A stretch of 64,000 nt of DNA from Ophthalmolycus amberensis (GCA_024529925.1 JAFEUB010001797.1:372001-436000); one strand, 5' to 3'; shown: positions 34,901 to 48,538, counted from the stretch's first letter. Notes: generated from the letters alone by a model not told the origin. Program-made: numbers and translations.

Positions 34901-37900
34901 TGAGATATATATATATATAATATATTTAATGAGGTCTTAAAATACAACATGTCACACCTGTAGTGCTCCTGTGAGTCACGATGTGTTTACGGTTGGGATT
35001 CTCGAAAACATAAAGTCATCTTTCTCTGAAACAATGGGCAGAAAAAAAAGCATGAAAATAATTATTTTAGCAACTGTTGACGAGCTAACGTTAGTTAGCT
35101 ATTATAAAATATCTCCGTCCACACGAGAACGCAAAAACGTCTCCAAACCGTCGCCGATGAAGACGACGTCACCTTTGCGTCAAATACCAGAGAAGAAGAT
35201 TGTGAGCATGTTCCATGAGCTGAACGTCCTTTGGCAGTGTTAACAAACGGTAAACGATAGTGAAGGAAGAGCAAGTTATTTATTTATTTTGACAAAGTTG
35301 ATATTTGATGCTGTGGCGAAGAGGAAGTGGATTTGCTACTTAGCGTCACGTCATAAGGTGATGAAAGCCCAAAAAAATCGCTTGGGAGTAAAATATTCAG
35401 ACATCTCGGCGGCCTTTTTAGGAAAAGTATCCTGCCAAGGAAGACTGAGAATGTGGGGAAATGGGCGAATTGGGAAAATGACGTCATCGTTTTCCCAAAC
35501 GCCCCGGATAAAAGTTAAGCCCAGTTTCTGAAAATCTACACCTCAGGAGACGTTTTCAAAAATATCCGTTTTAGTGAACAAAAAGGGGAAATATCCGTTG
35601 AAAAAATATCTGTGTAGACGGGATCTAAAACTGACATTTGGACAAAATGCTTGTTGCGTAACGTTCGATATACTGAGAGTCAGGATCTTGGCTTCAGTTT
35701 TTAGTTCTTTACTCTGTTGGTAGTGAATCCCTCCACACAGCAGCTTGACGGCATTTTTCTGTCACTTTCTTTCTCACACACGCTCACACACACACACACA
35801 CACACACTCACACTCACACTCACTTCCTTGTTTGTTGTTATAGTCTATCTGACACTTTTGTTTGCAGAGCCAGCCACAACATTTGTAGTGCCCTGATTCA
35901 AATAAGAAGGAAATGGCACAAAGAACAGGATGAAATGGCATTTTTCATTCATATTTTTTCAAGCAGCAACGCCTTTATGATTTTGTGCCATCAGGTAAAA
36001 AAACACATTCATGGAAAACATGACAGTTGAATCCCTTAAAGGTCCAGTTCACCCAAATTACAAAAGATTATACCTTTTCACGAACCCTTTTGTGTTATCA
36101 AGCTGAGATTTGGGCATGGAATTTAGTTTGTGGTGTCTTTTTAGAAACTAAATCAGATTTATGGGAAAGTAATCGGCAACTTTTTTTTTGATGGTTCATT
36201 TAGAGTTCAAGTCAATTTCAACAGAAAATACAAAACCTCACAGCGTTCCAGCTTTGGGCTTTTAAATATGGCGACGCACTTCTTTCCCTACATTCTATCA
36301 TTTTATAGAAGAAACAATGAATCAAGAAAATAATCAACTTAATAATAGTTTGTTGCAGAAACAAAGTCCTGGTTTCTCTTGATAATTCACAGACCTGCAC
36401 GTTCACAATCAGAACTACCTTCTGTTGAAGTTGTCCCAATAAGTGCGTCATCCAGAGGAACCAGGACGTTATTTCTGTTCTGTTGAATCTTCAGTCCTCT
36501 GCTTACCTCAGACTTCCATTTGCCCGTCCTCCATACAACCACACAAACAGAACTGCCAAAAATATGTCATTCATTTTTTTTAAATTTGCTGATTGATGAC
36601 TCTGGTGAAATCTGGTTAGACAGCATGTGACCAACAGTAAATGTACCTATTATTATCTCTTGGTGTCGGTTATTTGTGACCAGATTCCTGACACCCACAC
36701 ACACACACACACACAAACGCACACAAACGCACACAAACGCACACACACGCACACGCATCCATCGCTGTGTTTGTTTGTCTCTTTGTTCTTCCCTTCAGGC
36801 GCGGATCAAAACGGCGAAGAGGCGAGTGGTGATGGCCTCGTTGTATCTAGGAACAGGTCAGCTGGAGCAGGAGCTGGTGAGAAAAGTGCAGTTTTTTTTT
36901 GTGTGTCAGAGCAGTTTTATTTTTAAATGACTCTTACTTTTGGGGCAGGTGAGAACACTGGCATCCAAACACGCCAAATAAGTGGTTGGAGATGCCAGAA
37001 AATGTGAGTCGAGTCGCTTCCAGGAGAACCGCAGCTTTCTGCAGAATGAAAATGTACTCCAGGCCCGCTACAAGGAATGTCTCCAAAATGCACGGGTTTA
37101 TGGGTATAAGGAGAGCAGTGTTGGCATGTGATATCCTGCTGTTTTTCATGCTTGGAAGGCCTAGCATAACAACATTAAACCAGAACAAACCACAGTCTGG
37201 ACTCGCGTTCAGCTGTTTTTCATTTGTTGTTGTTTTTGTAACTGGTTTCGAGCAGCAGAGAGGGTGAATCACAGAACACGGACAAGTCAGACATGTTAAA
37301 TTACAGTAAAAAGCATCTGAATCAACTCTCACCTCACAGGACGATGGATTACTAGAAACGTTGAGTCAAGGAACAGTGAGTCCGTGTTATTTGGCGAGCT
37401 CCGGTTTGCTTTTTAATAGGACACAATGACCTGAACTCAAAACACGAGCGTGGTCTGCGGTTTAACAACCGAAGAATCTCCATCCCGGGCTCGGCACAAA
37501 AGCTTCTCGACCGATGCCGACTCTCGCACCTGTGAAAGTGGAGAGCAAAGTGGAGAGCACTGCGACTGCATATGTGAGGAACAGGTTGTTGTGGAGTCTG
37601 AGGAGTTTCTATTCTTGTAGAGAGCTTGATAAGAAGTATATTTAAAACAAAACTTCGCCAATATAAAATAAATCCTACAAAGTGTGCGTCTGAATGTGGA
37701 ACGGTGGTTAATGGTTTACATCTGGGGTGTCAAACTCAAGTTTCAGAGGAGCCCCTGACCATTTAGTTCTGTCCTAGAGGGCTGTTTGAGTACTCGGTAT
37801 AAACAATCATTTATATAACTATATATTTTCACTCTGCTGCTTGAGGTTGTATTCCCCGAGAACGTCGGCTTTTTCCTTTCCAGATGAAACGTGATACAGT

Positions 37901-40550
37901 CCCATCAAACGCCATTTAAATAATAGTTAAATGTCCACCTTTCCTCCATCTGTCCTCCGGGTCAAAGTTTCCTGTCTGCAGTGAATCACATCGTATCAAT
38001 GCAATAGTGAAACAAACATTTTCCCTCTGGGACGGTGTGTGGTGAGAGTTTGAGCAGATTGGACATTGCAGAGTAACTTAAATGCTGCTCCTTCAAGCTC
38101 CAACTCATAAACACATTTCTCTCCAGAGCCGAGCTGGAAGCGTCGGTGGTGCATGCGTCCCCCAAAGAGCTCTCTGCTGGAGAGAAGAGACGTTTCACCG
38201 GCATGCAAACGGGCACTCTGGAGCGACGTGTAACGAATGCGTTTGGGCACCAGATGCACAATTCCGCTGAAGTAAAGAACAAAAAGACCCTCTGCTCGCC
38301 ACCAGTGGTGCCCTCTGAAGAGCAGCCATTTTCTCTTGGTGCACAGAGGAGTTAGTCATGCTTTTCCCACGCTCGGTTAACAGATAATAACACGCTGCCG
38401 GTGGCTGTGTGCTGCCAATTTGCAATATTTAATAATGCGCTCCTGCGTCCTGCAGCTTTATCTTCGATTCGCAAGTAAACAGGAGGACGAAGTGTGAACG
38501 ACAGAGGGACGCTGAGGTCAGAGTGGTTTACAGACTGAAGCCTGCTTTTATTAACACTTCTATCAGTCAGTGCAGCTTCTTTTAAGTAAAAAAAAAACAC
38601 CCAACTCCAAGACTGTCAAAGCACAGGAGTAACAACAAATGGCACCTGCTGACAACAAAAAGGACACAAACCTCAGTTTGTGGTTTGCAGAACAGTGACT
38701 TGGAGTGAGAAGTGAAAACCTGACTACAGGAAAACAGGAACCGGTTTTTGTTATTGTGTTTTCTCAGTGAAATGTCCTCGAGAGAAGTTTTCTGCTGCAA
38801 TGAAACGAGCTGAGCAGCTTGATGCTGAAGCCCAATTCCCCAAATTCAGAGAAAATGAAACGGGTATGGCTGCGTCTAATGCCGGTGGTTATTATAATAT
38901 AATAACATATATAATATAATATTTTCCTGACGAATCGTTGAGTTTGCAAAATGACAGATAATTGTGAAAATGTCACGACGTCCAAAACTCAAAAGATATT
39001 CAATTTGCGATCGTATGAAACAAAGAAAAGCAGTAAATCCTCACGTTTGAGAAGCTGCAGACGACAAATGTTCGGGATTTATGCCGATTAACTGAAGGCC
39101 GATCACTTGCTCGAGGCCTCTGGTTCTGCTGCATGTGTTGATGTTTGGTCCTCTGCTTTGTCTTTAAGGTGGACTGCATGGAAGAAGCTCTGCGACGCTC
39201 GCAGGAGAACAGCGACGCTCCCGATCTGAAAGTCTCCATACTGCTGGACTACACCCGCGGCTCACGAGGTCGTGTCCATTTTCCACTTTGAGATCTCTTG
39301 TTGTCTCGTCGTCCTGATGTTCGGCCGTGTTTTACGTGCAGGACAGGCCAACTCCAGGACCATGCTGCTGCCGCTGTTGCAGCGCTTCGTCTCTCAGATG
39401 AGGGTGTCTCTGTACCACACTCCGGACCTGAGGGGGCTGCTGCGGCTGCTGGTCCCCCAGCGCTTCAACGAGACCATCGGAGTCCAGCACATCAAAGTCT
39501 ACCTGTTCGACGACAGCTTCATCATCAGCGGGTACGTCGGTTCCCGGATGTCCGCGCTTGTGTCGGTACGAGTTTGTTTGTTCGAGTTCCTGGCCCCCCC
39601 CGCTGCTCGCACTGACCGGAACCCACGGCTTGAGGGGAAAGGAAACAGAATACTTTGTGTCTCTGATAATAGAGAGTAGAACAGTAAACACGTAAGCGGT
39701 GTTGACCACATCTTTTCCAATCTGTTTGTGTAAAAATACTTTACTTTCACACTTTTCCGTCCTGTTGGGAATGTTTCCCTGAGATACAGAGAGTCCTCAT
39801 CCAGGAACCGTTCCTCTTGTAAGAGTGAAACTTTACAACAAATAAAACCATTAAAGCAGAATGTAAATCCCACTTAAGATCAGCTCGTCTATGAGTCACA
39901 CACTCTGATGATTCTCAGTTCGTCTTTCGTGGCTCCTCTTCGTCTGTGTCGGTGTTAACTTCTCTGCTCCCTGACGGATGATTCATCCTGTGCATATTGT
40001 TTTTGCATTGAAGACATTGGGAGATGCTTTGGACTTCGTTTTTACTCGTCACGAAATTCCTCAGTGGCAAGAAAACACAAAAAAACCGGTCTCACTCTCT
40101 CTCTCTGTCATTGTTCAGGGCCAACCTGAGCGACTCGTACTTCACCAACAGACAGGACCGCTACGTGCTGCTGGACAACTGCAGCGAGGTCGCCGACTTC
40201 TTCTCCGACCTGGTGGAAGCCGTGGGAGACGTTTCCCTGCAGCTGCAGCCTGACGACTCGGTCACCATGCTGGAGGGCATGGTGCACCCGTACAATGGTA
40301 GGCACCAAACGTGTGTGTGTGTACACAGACGCATGTTTACCCTCCAACGTGTTTTGACACTTCATGCTCGGTTATGGTGGCAGCGGCCCAGTTCTTCTGC
40401 TGGAGGAGCCGATGGATTTCACTAATGGAGCTTGAAAGCTTAGACAGGCGACTAGATGATTTTGTGTGTGTGTGTGTGTGAGAGAAAGATGATGAGAGCT
40501 CTTGCGGTTGGCTAGTCATGCAGCCGGATGTGGAAATGTCAGGATTTTCT

Positions 40551-40608
<58 letters not shown>

Positions 40609-43600
40609 TGTGTGTCCGTAACAGGAGCGCAGACTGCCAGGATGTTAGTTTGTGGGATGAATGACATCATGTCTGCAGGACTGGACCGCCGTGGTAACGA
40701 ACACCAGGAATAGAGTTGTGATGTCACAGTGTTGCTGGAAGACGACATGGAGTGGGCCATTTTTTTTTTTTTAAACTGATATACAATTTTCATGGCAATT
40801 TGCCGGCCAATTGGAGACGAGCATTGTTCCAGAGTAACGGCTCTTTAGCCGAGGTCGTACTTTCCTCCCCATCAACATCCTCCTCTCTGCTTCATGCTCG
40901 TAAATGGCCGTAAATTCTCTCAAACGCACTCGCGGCCCCCCGATCACTGTGACCCAGAGATCAGTCTGACCCGCCTCCCGCTCCTGCGCACTCATGTTTT
41001 TGTGTCTCCGTGTCAACCAGGCAACAGGCAGGACTTCTCGGCGGCGGCGAGGAAGCGGATCATGGAGGTGGTGAACACGGCCCACGTGAGGCAGCAGCTG
41101 CTCAACGCGTCGGAGGACTCTGAGGACGAGGACGAGGGGGAGGGGGACACCTGGGTGTTCCCTCTGGTCCAGATGAAGCCTCTGGGGATCCAGGTGGACG
41201 AGCAGGTCACACAGGTGAGGCTCCACACCTGACATCGGGACACTTGAACCCCAGAATATACACAAAAAAAGATATTTAAAACTAATATAAACACTTTGGC
41301 CCTGCTGTTAAATGATTCATGTTTTTATCTGCTAGTGTCTTCAGTGCTTGGAAGTTGACCTTTTGTTCATTGTCCTTAGTCACGAGTCATAAATGTAAAT
41401 AGACGGCGGTTCTTTGTTGTCATTATGGGATGTTTTGACCATGGGATGAATACAATAATACATGACTAATAGATAACCATGTTACTGATAAACCATGAAT
41501 ACATATTTGAACATTTATTCTGGGTTTATTAGTCACATATTCTGGGAATGAACACAACAAAGTGATGGTACAACGATTCAATGCGACGGCTCATTCTGTG
41601 GCTCCATGAATCAACAATGTTTTATGGAACAAGTTTCACAAAGGGAGGACTTGTTGCAACAAGTTGGATTTATGTCAATGCATTGTTCATCTTTTGTTGC
41701 TTTTGTTTAACGAGTGGTGATGTGGTTGTTCTGCAGGTACTCGTTAATGAGGCTTATGTAAACCGCAGTAATAAAACACTCCTAACCAGCACTTTAATAG
41801 CTTCCAAACAGGTTTGATTTTTCCACAGTTACAGGAAATATAAACTCGTCTTTCTTCATTTCCCGTCTGTCATTAAACTCCAGCGCCTGCTGACAGACGC
41901 CGGTCCGGACTCCACTGTGTTCCTGACGTCGGGCTACTTCAACCTGACGCGGGCGTACATGCGGCTGGTGCTCGGGGCCGGAGCCCGCTACCGCATCCTC
42001 ACCGCCTCCCCCGAGGTCAACGGCTTCTTCGGAGCCAAAGGCATCGCCGGCGCGATCCCGGCGGCTTACACCCACATCGCCAGGCAGTTTTACAACCAGG
42101 TGTGCCGGCTGGGCCAGCAGAGGAGAGTTCAGCTGCACGAGTACCACAGATCACAGTGGACCTTCCACGCCAAAGGTGAGATGAGACAACAGCCGCACTC
42201 ACACACTTGTCTGTTTCCCACTTGGGCCGCAGCCAACGACCACATTCTTCTCTTCTGTTCGTCCCAGAATCCACGGTGACGACTTCAAATTGCTTGTTTC
42301 GTTAGACCAACAGCACAAAACCGGAACCGGAAGATATTTAATTTACAATTACATATAAAACAGAGAAAAGCACACAAACATCTCTAGATTTGTCTTGATT
42401 TACTAGCTCCGTCGTACATTTAAAGCTGTGTTTCACATTGTGGTCACGTCCTCACATGAGATGTGCTTTTAAAGCATCTCGTGATAGTCGATGATCAATT
42501 AAATACAGATCACATGACGATGTGTCATCTGTATGTGCAGGAAGTATCATACATACACATACACACATACAGTAGTATCAGTTAGAAAGAAAGCAGTGAA
42601 TTCTTACATTTCAGAAGCAGGAAACAGAATATTTGACAGTGTTTTTGTTTTGCCCTCACCAACCAGAAGTGATGTTTCATCACACAGAAGCTGCAGTCTG
42701 GGGGCGACCGTGGCTTACTGGGTAGAGAGGGTTGTCCGCCAACCGAAAGGTCACCGGTTCGATCCTCGGCTGCACCGTGTCCCTGAGCAAGACACTGCAC
42801 CCCTAACTGCTCCCCGGGCGCCTGTCATTGGCAGCCCACTGCTCCCTATATATTCAGGGATGGGTCAAATGCAGAGAATAATTTCCCCACTGTGGGACTA
42901 ATAAAGGAATGTTTCTTCTTCTTCTTCTTCTTCTTCTTCTTCAGTCGTGGTTGCTGTTGACATTAGTTTAAGTTTTTCAAGAGAATCTGAGACGGCCTTA
43001 GAGTGTAGGAGGAGTTGCATTTCAGGGACGATGCGAGCGCGGCTGTGTTGTGAGTGAAAGTGGAAACATTGCAGGTAAAGTGTTCAGTCCGTCTGATGAA
43101 AGATGCTGTCAAGCTGGTACGTCGGTGCTTTCATGGGGGATTAGTCTCGTCTCTCAAACCTTTGATAAATTACAGGAGCATAAGCTCCGGACAACAACTG
43201 CTCCTCGCCCACAATGTTCCTTAAAATAATAAAAGCTGTCCTCCTTGCCCCGTCTTCTTCTTCTGTTGGGTGATATAATGGTTAGCGTCCATAATTGTTG
43301 CGTCATCAGCTGGACTGTCCCTTTCCCCGTCTATTCCTGCATTGCCATGCCGTGTGTGTGTGAAACGTCTCTAGCAGTGCCAGTAATTTACCGGCAACTG
43401 TGCATAAAAGAGGCTTAAGCCAGGACTCCGCATCCAGACTAGTGTAGTTCGGCTCGGTGGTAATAATAAAACGCATTACTCTGCTGTTCTTCTTGTGGTC
43501 GCAGCGGTATGTAGCGTGAGAGAAGATGGCTTGTACAGTCATTTTGTCCCAAGGATGCACACTCACTCTCTCTCATACTTTGAGGTTTTGGATAGACGCT

Positions 43601-44057
43601 GGGGATTTCTGCATGTGCTTCCTCTTAGTTGTGGTCTGGGCGTTACAGAAATCCCTCCTCGCTGGCTCACTCCTCTTTCCCCCCCCCTCCTTTCTACAGG
43701 TCTGTGGTATTACCTCCAGGGGCAGGATCGGCCTTGCCTCACTCTAATTGGTTCCCCTAATTTCGGTTACCGCTCGGTTCACCGTGACCTGGAGGCCCAG
43801 ATAGCCATCGTTACGGTGAACGAGGAGCTGCAGAGCCAGCTGCAGGAGGTGAGTTAACCGCAGCCAGAAAGCACGACGGATGGCTGTGTGACTCCGTGCT
43901 GATTACACACCTGTGTGTTGAACCGTGTGCCTCTCAGGAGCAGGAGATCCTGTACCAGCGGTCCAGCGAGGTGTCCGGCTCTACGTTTGAGCGGCCGGAC
44001 CGCCACGTCAAGCTGTGGGTGAAGCTGGTCACTCCCCTCATCAAGAACTTCTTCTAA
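28902..44057 (+). CDS. pgs1: CDP-diacylglycerol-glycerol-3-phosphate phosphatidyltransferase
   Basis: Mitochondrial phosphatidylglycerophosphate synthase, first committed step from CDP-diacylglycerol to cardiolipin. Ten exons: 28902-29017, 34096-34306, 36799-36876, 39169-39268, 39342-39531, 40119-40297, 41021-41214, 41884-42175, 43700-43848, 43938-44057. They join to 542 aa; human PGS1 has 556. The N-terminus (MAAPMTWRRL, many Arg, no early acids) suits a mitochondrial presequence. It is a phospholipase D superfamily enzyme: the first HxKxxxxD motif is His218/Lys220/Asp225 in exon 5, the second is His451-Ala-Lys453 across the exon 8/9 junction followed by IGSPNFGYRS. The end, LVTPLIKNFF, is the conserved PGS1 C-terminus. 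An acidic Glu/Asp-rich loop in exon 7 stands where the human protein has an unrelated Ala/Asp-rich loop. socs3 lies divergent upstream; cyth1 converges downstream. Confidence 0.95.
29364..30995. repeat. ACTTTTACTT-type repeat split by a hAT element
   Basis: The left half (29364-29512) begins GGTGGAAGAAGTACTGCGAT and the right half (30739-30995) ends near TACTTAAGTAAATGTACTT. The halves read on from each other once the 1.2-kb insertion is removed. Confidence 0.65.
29513..30738. mobile_element. Non-autonomous hAT transposon with 8-bp target duplication
   Basis: Ends TAGGGGTGTCACGG and CCGTGACACCACTA are inverted repeats. The perfect 8-bp duplication TGCAGAAT lies at 29505-29512 and 30739-30746, diagnostic of hAT. 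Subterminal regions are full of CGGATCA/CGGTTCGG repeats. No transposase frame in 1226 bp. Confidence 0.9.
31690..32060 (+). mobile_element. Tc1/mariner-like transposase fragment
   Basis: Degenerate translation resembles the central and C-terminal parts of Tc1-type transposase (around 31785-31850, then PPSVVDLTNT near 31955). Frameshifted and interrupted by stops. A similar 5' piece recurs near 32420-32490. Confidence 0.5.
34307..36798 (+). other. pgs1 intron 2
   Basis: Contains an AT repeat near 34905, a possible MITE at about 35115-35620 (CCGTCCACAC and its near-complement GTGTAGACGG at the ends), CA tracts near 35785 and 36697, and at 36040 a dispersed motif, GGTCCAGTTCACCCAAAT, also seen inverted near 16485 and in direct form near 59430. 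Confidence 0.5.
36877..39168 (+). other. pgs1 intron 3
   Basis: No gene. A short hAT-like fragment with GGGGTGTCAAACTCAAG lies at 37725. Otherwise nothing recognised. Confidence 0.5.
39532..40118 (+). other. pgs1 intron 5
   Basis: Unique-looking sequence with no recognised feature apart from splice sites. Confidence 0.5.
40298..41883 (+). other. pgs1 introns 6 and 7 (exon 7 at 41021-41214)
   Basis: Intron 6 contains a 52-bp (CA)n tract at 40552-40603. Intron 7 holds no recognised element. Confidence 0.6.
40552..40603. repeat. (CA)n microsatellite
   Basis: 26 CA units inside pgs1 intron 6. Confidence 0.95.
42176..43699 (+). other. pgs1 intron 8
   Basis: Splits the second HxK motif: the Gly after His-Ala-Lys is shared by exons 8 and 9. 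Contains a tRNA-derived SINE. The rest is unremarkable, with a C/T-rich acceptor tract. Confidence 0.65.
42701..42941 (+). mobile_element. tRNA-derived SINE
   Basis: The 5' part is tRNA-like, with an A-box region (TGGCTTACTGGGTAGAG) and a B-box GGTTCGATCC at 42756-42765. The 3' part ends in TGTGGGACTAATAAAGGA followed by (TTC)n. The same 3' tail type ends the element at 1787-2172, consistent with borrowing the tail of a partner LINE. Confidence 0.8.
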
Positions 44058-47000
44058 GACGCCCACAAGGTGATCACGCGCTCACTTATTTCAGATCAGC
44101 TCTTATAGCTGCACTAATTAACGATTTTACATCAACGACCCACAGGGAATCATCACCCGACTCTGCAGCTCCATGAAACGTTCAACGGGTCTTTCAGCTC
44201 TCTGTTTCTTCTTTTCTTCTTGTTCGGTCTCACCGCTCACACCAACCTTGTTTCCACACGCAGCTGTTTTCAGTGGAAAAAGACGTAAAACTCACTGTAC
44301 ACCACCTGCAGACGCACAGTTAGCATCTAGCCTGTGAACATACTGAAGTATTTTAAGTTAATCCCACCGATTTACACACCGACTTACTGGTCCAACAGCA
44401 CATTGACAACATTTCACATGTAGTGGAGTATACAGTAGCAGGAAATGGAAATACTCAAGTATAATTTTGAGGTACAGTGCTTGTGTTAATGTGGTTTCCT
44501 CTCCTGGGTTCAGAGTTATCCATTAAGAATAAGAGCCAAGTTGTAATAAACTAGATTTTTCCTTCATGCATTGTTTGTCCGTTTTTTGCCGAGTGGACAA
44601 AATACAGCCCTGAACATACTGTGCAGAAGCACACACACACACGCGCGCGCAGTAAAACAGGCTGTGGCTTCTGAGAAATGCCTGCAGTCATTGTGACGAG
44701 TCCCAAATCGCAGGTCCCGTCCTCGTCTTCCCAGCAGCCCAAATCACCAAAGGTGGAGCGGGGACAGCCAGTCGGCTGCTTCGCTCCCGTCAAGAAGTGA
44801 GTCAGCGCCGTGTTATGGCGACGATCTGACGGTGTGTGGTCTGTGTTGCCCCGAGTCCTGTCAGGACTTGGCGAGGGGAAGTCGGAGGGTTCTCCGACCC
44901 TGACACTGAGTCAGCATTTTAAAAGGGTTGAGATGTTAAAACTGCAGGGAGACGGTGAAAGATACGTTATTTAATTTCATAAACTCAAGAGGAAACTTGT
45001 CGAGATCACAGCAGAAGATTGAGGTGGTTTTTTTTGTTGGTTTCTGAGAACAGGAAGTGTCACATGCTGGACTATTACAGTAAATGGGCGGTGTCCTAAC
45101 TCTACCTGGATAAGGAGGGGGGAGGGGGGGGAGGAACAAATGCTCGAGTGATCTGCTGCCGGAAAGAAACGATCATAACAGATCATCTTTCAGAACACCT
45201 CCTCGCACAAACGCCTATTGTTGTAAAGATGTTGGGAGGACGTGGACGTGGAAGTGGATGACGCAAACTCACGGAGGTTTGGCCTGCGAGCGTCCTTGTG
45301 ACCCTCGGGCTAAAAAAAAAATCTTGTTGAACGGCAAAAACATTTTTAGATGATGACAGAAAAAGGTCCTTTTAGGGTCAAATGATACAAAGACGGTGAG
45401 TTTCAAACACAAACGGCTGCGACATTTGATCACAAATGTTACCGAAGAAACAACTCATCACGTAGAAGCACAGGGATTCTCTTTAAAGCTCAATTTAACT
45501 TCTGAATATTCTTCATTTTCATCCTACAGGGCACCAGAGTATATCTACTATTTCAAAGTCTTGTACGGTGGCCCTGAGAGGTCAACTTATTGCAAATTAA
45601 GTTGCACGTCTTTCACCAATTTGACAACACATGCACAGCATTTAGACAACTATTACTAGTCTGTAATGTAAATCCAGTTCACGGACAAAATATTTGACAC
45701 AGCACCTTAGCGGCGGCACGTTTGTTACTTTTTATTTACTTAGGTGAAATATAGATACAAATGTTTTATAGGAAGTAAGAATTGCAACCCCCGTTCCTGG
45801 TCAGGCTTTTAAATTAGAAAGGAAATAATTGAACACAAACATGTTTTATTTTGTCTGATAATTTCATTAATTCTTATATTTTTGGATCACTCTTTTGGTT
45901 ACATTTATGAAAAACAAAATAACCAGTGACTGTCTGAATGTTGTCTCTTAGGTTTGAAGAGCAGACGGTTTACTCGTCTGTGTGTTTACTGCTTATCTCG
46001 TTTTGTATTCCTGACAAAGGAAAAAACAAACCGCCCTCCAACAATAGCTTTGCCGGTTAACAGGATTAAAAAAAACACACGGTGCTTATCGGCAGCACAG
46101 GCATTGTTAGAAACTCCAACAAACAGGTTGGAGTCGCTCCAGAAACGTTGAGCAGTCTCTTGACGGTCCAGTAGGGTTCAGATGCAGCTGATGTTGAACC
46201 CTCGTCCGGATGGAGCTGCCCGCCCTCTAGTGGTGAAGCTGCAGTTTCCCACTGTGCTCTCTCACATTGAACTACCTAACTGGACAAGCAGTGATATAGT
46301 TATGGTGTTGTGACTGATATAAAGTCATAATATAGGTAACAAAAAGTGTTTCTCTGTGTGTTTTGAGCAGGAGGAGGGAGTCTTTGGTTTTCTTCGGTGT
46401 TGGGGGTCGGAGGTCGGTCTGCTTCTGCTGACGGGATACTTCACCACCGGCATGCTGGGAGTCTCCAGCCTCTCCTCGGCTTTAACCCTCCGTGTGTCCA
46501 GGAAGTGATTTCCTCTCTCACACACACACAGGCAGAGGATGTTTGTTTAACTCTGTGGTTTACCTGTTTAACTGTTCATTTTAACACCTGACGTCATTAC
46601 ACTCGAGTTGTTTTTGCATTTCAATCTACAAACATTTCAAAAACTACTACTTCTACTACTGCACAGACATCTAAGTACATGCTGCCTGTATTCGATAGTA
46701 ATAGAAGCTGTGGTGAAGAATCTCAGTCCGTTGAGCCTTAATACGTTTATAAGAGTTCACAGCAGCAATTGGAGCTAACCTGTACAGTCTGTCATCTTTG
46801 TATATTAAAGGATGTGGAGAGTTTTTACGGCGACGTCAAATGTGTGAACCTTTGTTTGGTGCAATGGCTGATTTTTACCCTCAATCGTTGTCGCAATATA
46901 TGAAGACAAGGCGTTATTTTAAAAAGGTTACAGGAGAGCGCAACCATTGATAAAAGTTCCACTAAACCCAGCAGATGTCTGATGAACGTAGTGCAGCATT

Positions 47001-48538
47001 TAGCAGCTAAAGATCCAGAGATGTTTCTTTGGAGTTGGAGACCAAAACAGAGCTCAAAGAGTTAATATTGGACATTCATCAGGCGTCCAGAAACAACCCC
47101 ATCAATAACTGCTGGATGTATATGGAAAGTTCGCCTTAACGGTGATATTATGTCGCTGTTTGCTGTTTGTTTCCGCTGCACCCAAGTGACCAAAAGCTCA
47201 GTTATTGCAGGTTTAATTAAGCAACACTTAAAAGTAAGCGAGTAGAAAAGTTAAATATTTGGTTTACAAATCTGATTTTGAACTATTTCAAAAAAACAAA
47301 AGACCCTGCATCTTGAAATAGTCTTTAAATATTTATGAATAAGGAAGCAATCGCTGAAAGGATAAGTTTGTCTTTTGAGTGACACTTTCTCTGGTCTCAG
47401 GAATGTTTTTACAAATGATTTGTGGGTTGCGACACGTCTGCTTGTTAAATACATCCGCGTTCCTCTGAGGTTGTAGACAAAGTAAAATATTTGCCAGGAA
47501 TCTGCCGGCGCTGCCTTTGACGACGTGGTGATCGCTACATGTGAGGCGATCAGATAAGCAAAGCGGGAAGTAACCGCATCTTATGATCGTTGAGCTGCTG
47601 TCGCTGCACAGTCACACTAGATGAGCACTTTTATATCTGATTACAAGTCTTTATAGAAGCTCGCTGCATCTTCCAAATGTTGCACAAGAATCCAGATTTG
47701 ATTTTAAAAACAGGTCTGAGTGAAAAGGAAAGACTATGACTAACAGTGTTAAATCTAACGTACTTAACGTAACAAAGCAAATCATTTTGACTGAATTACA
47801 GTAAAAGTATTTTCCAGTCCTGGTTTGGAATAAAAGTAGAGTCAAATGTTGGTTTGCAAACTTTTAATGAGACAAAACTCAAAACAATAAATTACAAGAA
47901 ATCTGGATAAATAAATATTTAGTTATTTAGGCATCGCCTTCATTTTCACTAACGGCACTTTGACGAGAGACCAACAGCAGTAAAAGCAGGCTTAGAAAAG
48001 AGCTTTTCCAGCGTTCAGGATGTTCAGTGTTTTCTGAATCACATGAATGTACGATGTGATTCATTCATCAGCTGTTCCCATCCTCCTCCTGTTGTAACGC
48101 GTCTTTCAAAAAGGTGTAGAAAGGTTTTTTTATCAAACATCAGCAGCCGTCTTTCTCTCACCTCGTGTTGGAGTTAATTCTGACTGGAAACGTCTCCTGT
48201 AGAGACTTTGTACCACAGCAGAGCAAACGGTCTGAATGACGTGGCTCTGAGGGGAATGGGACACACAGCAGATTGTAGGAGGAGTGGGAGTGCTAACCAG
48301 AGGGAAGTAGAGTGTTCATAAAGGTCTCTCGGTGGGAAAGTACACTTTAAACAAAAAGGGCAAAACCTGCTGAGAACGAGCCGTCGGTACTGAAGGTGCG
48401 TCGGTTCAAAATGTGACAAAGGAAGAGCTTCTTTAAGAGCCGAATCCTCCGTCAGGTCCAAGCGTCACTGAGGAATCGGGTCCACTTCCACTCGGCTGCA
48501 TTCAGTCGAAACCTTTCCCCGATGAATCCTCAGCGGCT
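44058..48538. other. Convergent intergenic region pgs1/cyth1
   Basis: No protein gene. The pgs1 3' UTR enters from the left and the cyth1 3' UTR from the right. The - strand near 47910-47940 has an ATTTATTTA motif that could be an AU-rich element of the cyth1 3' UTR. A fragment of the ACTTTTACTT repeat lies near 44410-44475. Confidence 0.5.
44545..44550 (+). terminator. Possible pgs1 polyadenylation signal
   Basis: AATAAA about 490 nt after the stop codon, followed by a T-rich region. Confidence 0.4.

Noticed and set aside
39332..39873. Two - strand open frames over pgs1 exon 5
   Set aside because: Shadow frames of a GC-rich real exon; the + strand exon has full family match and splice sites.
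42701..42775. tRNA gene
   Set aside because: Has A- and B-box-like sequence but is followed by a SINE body and (TTC)n tail, so it is a tRNA-derived SINE.
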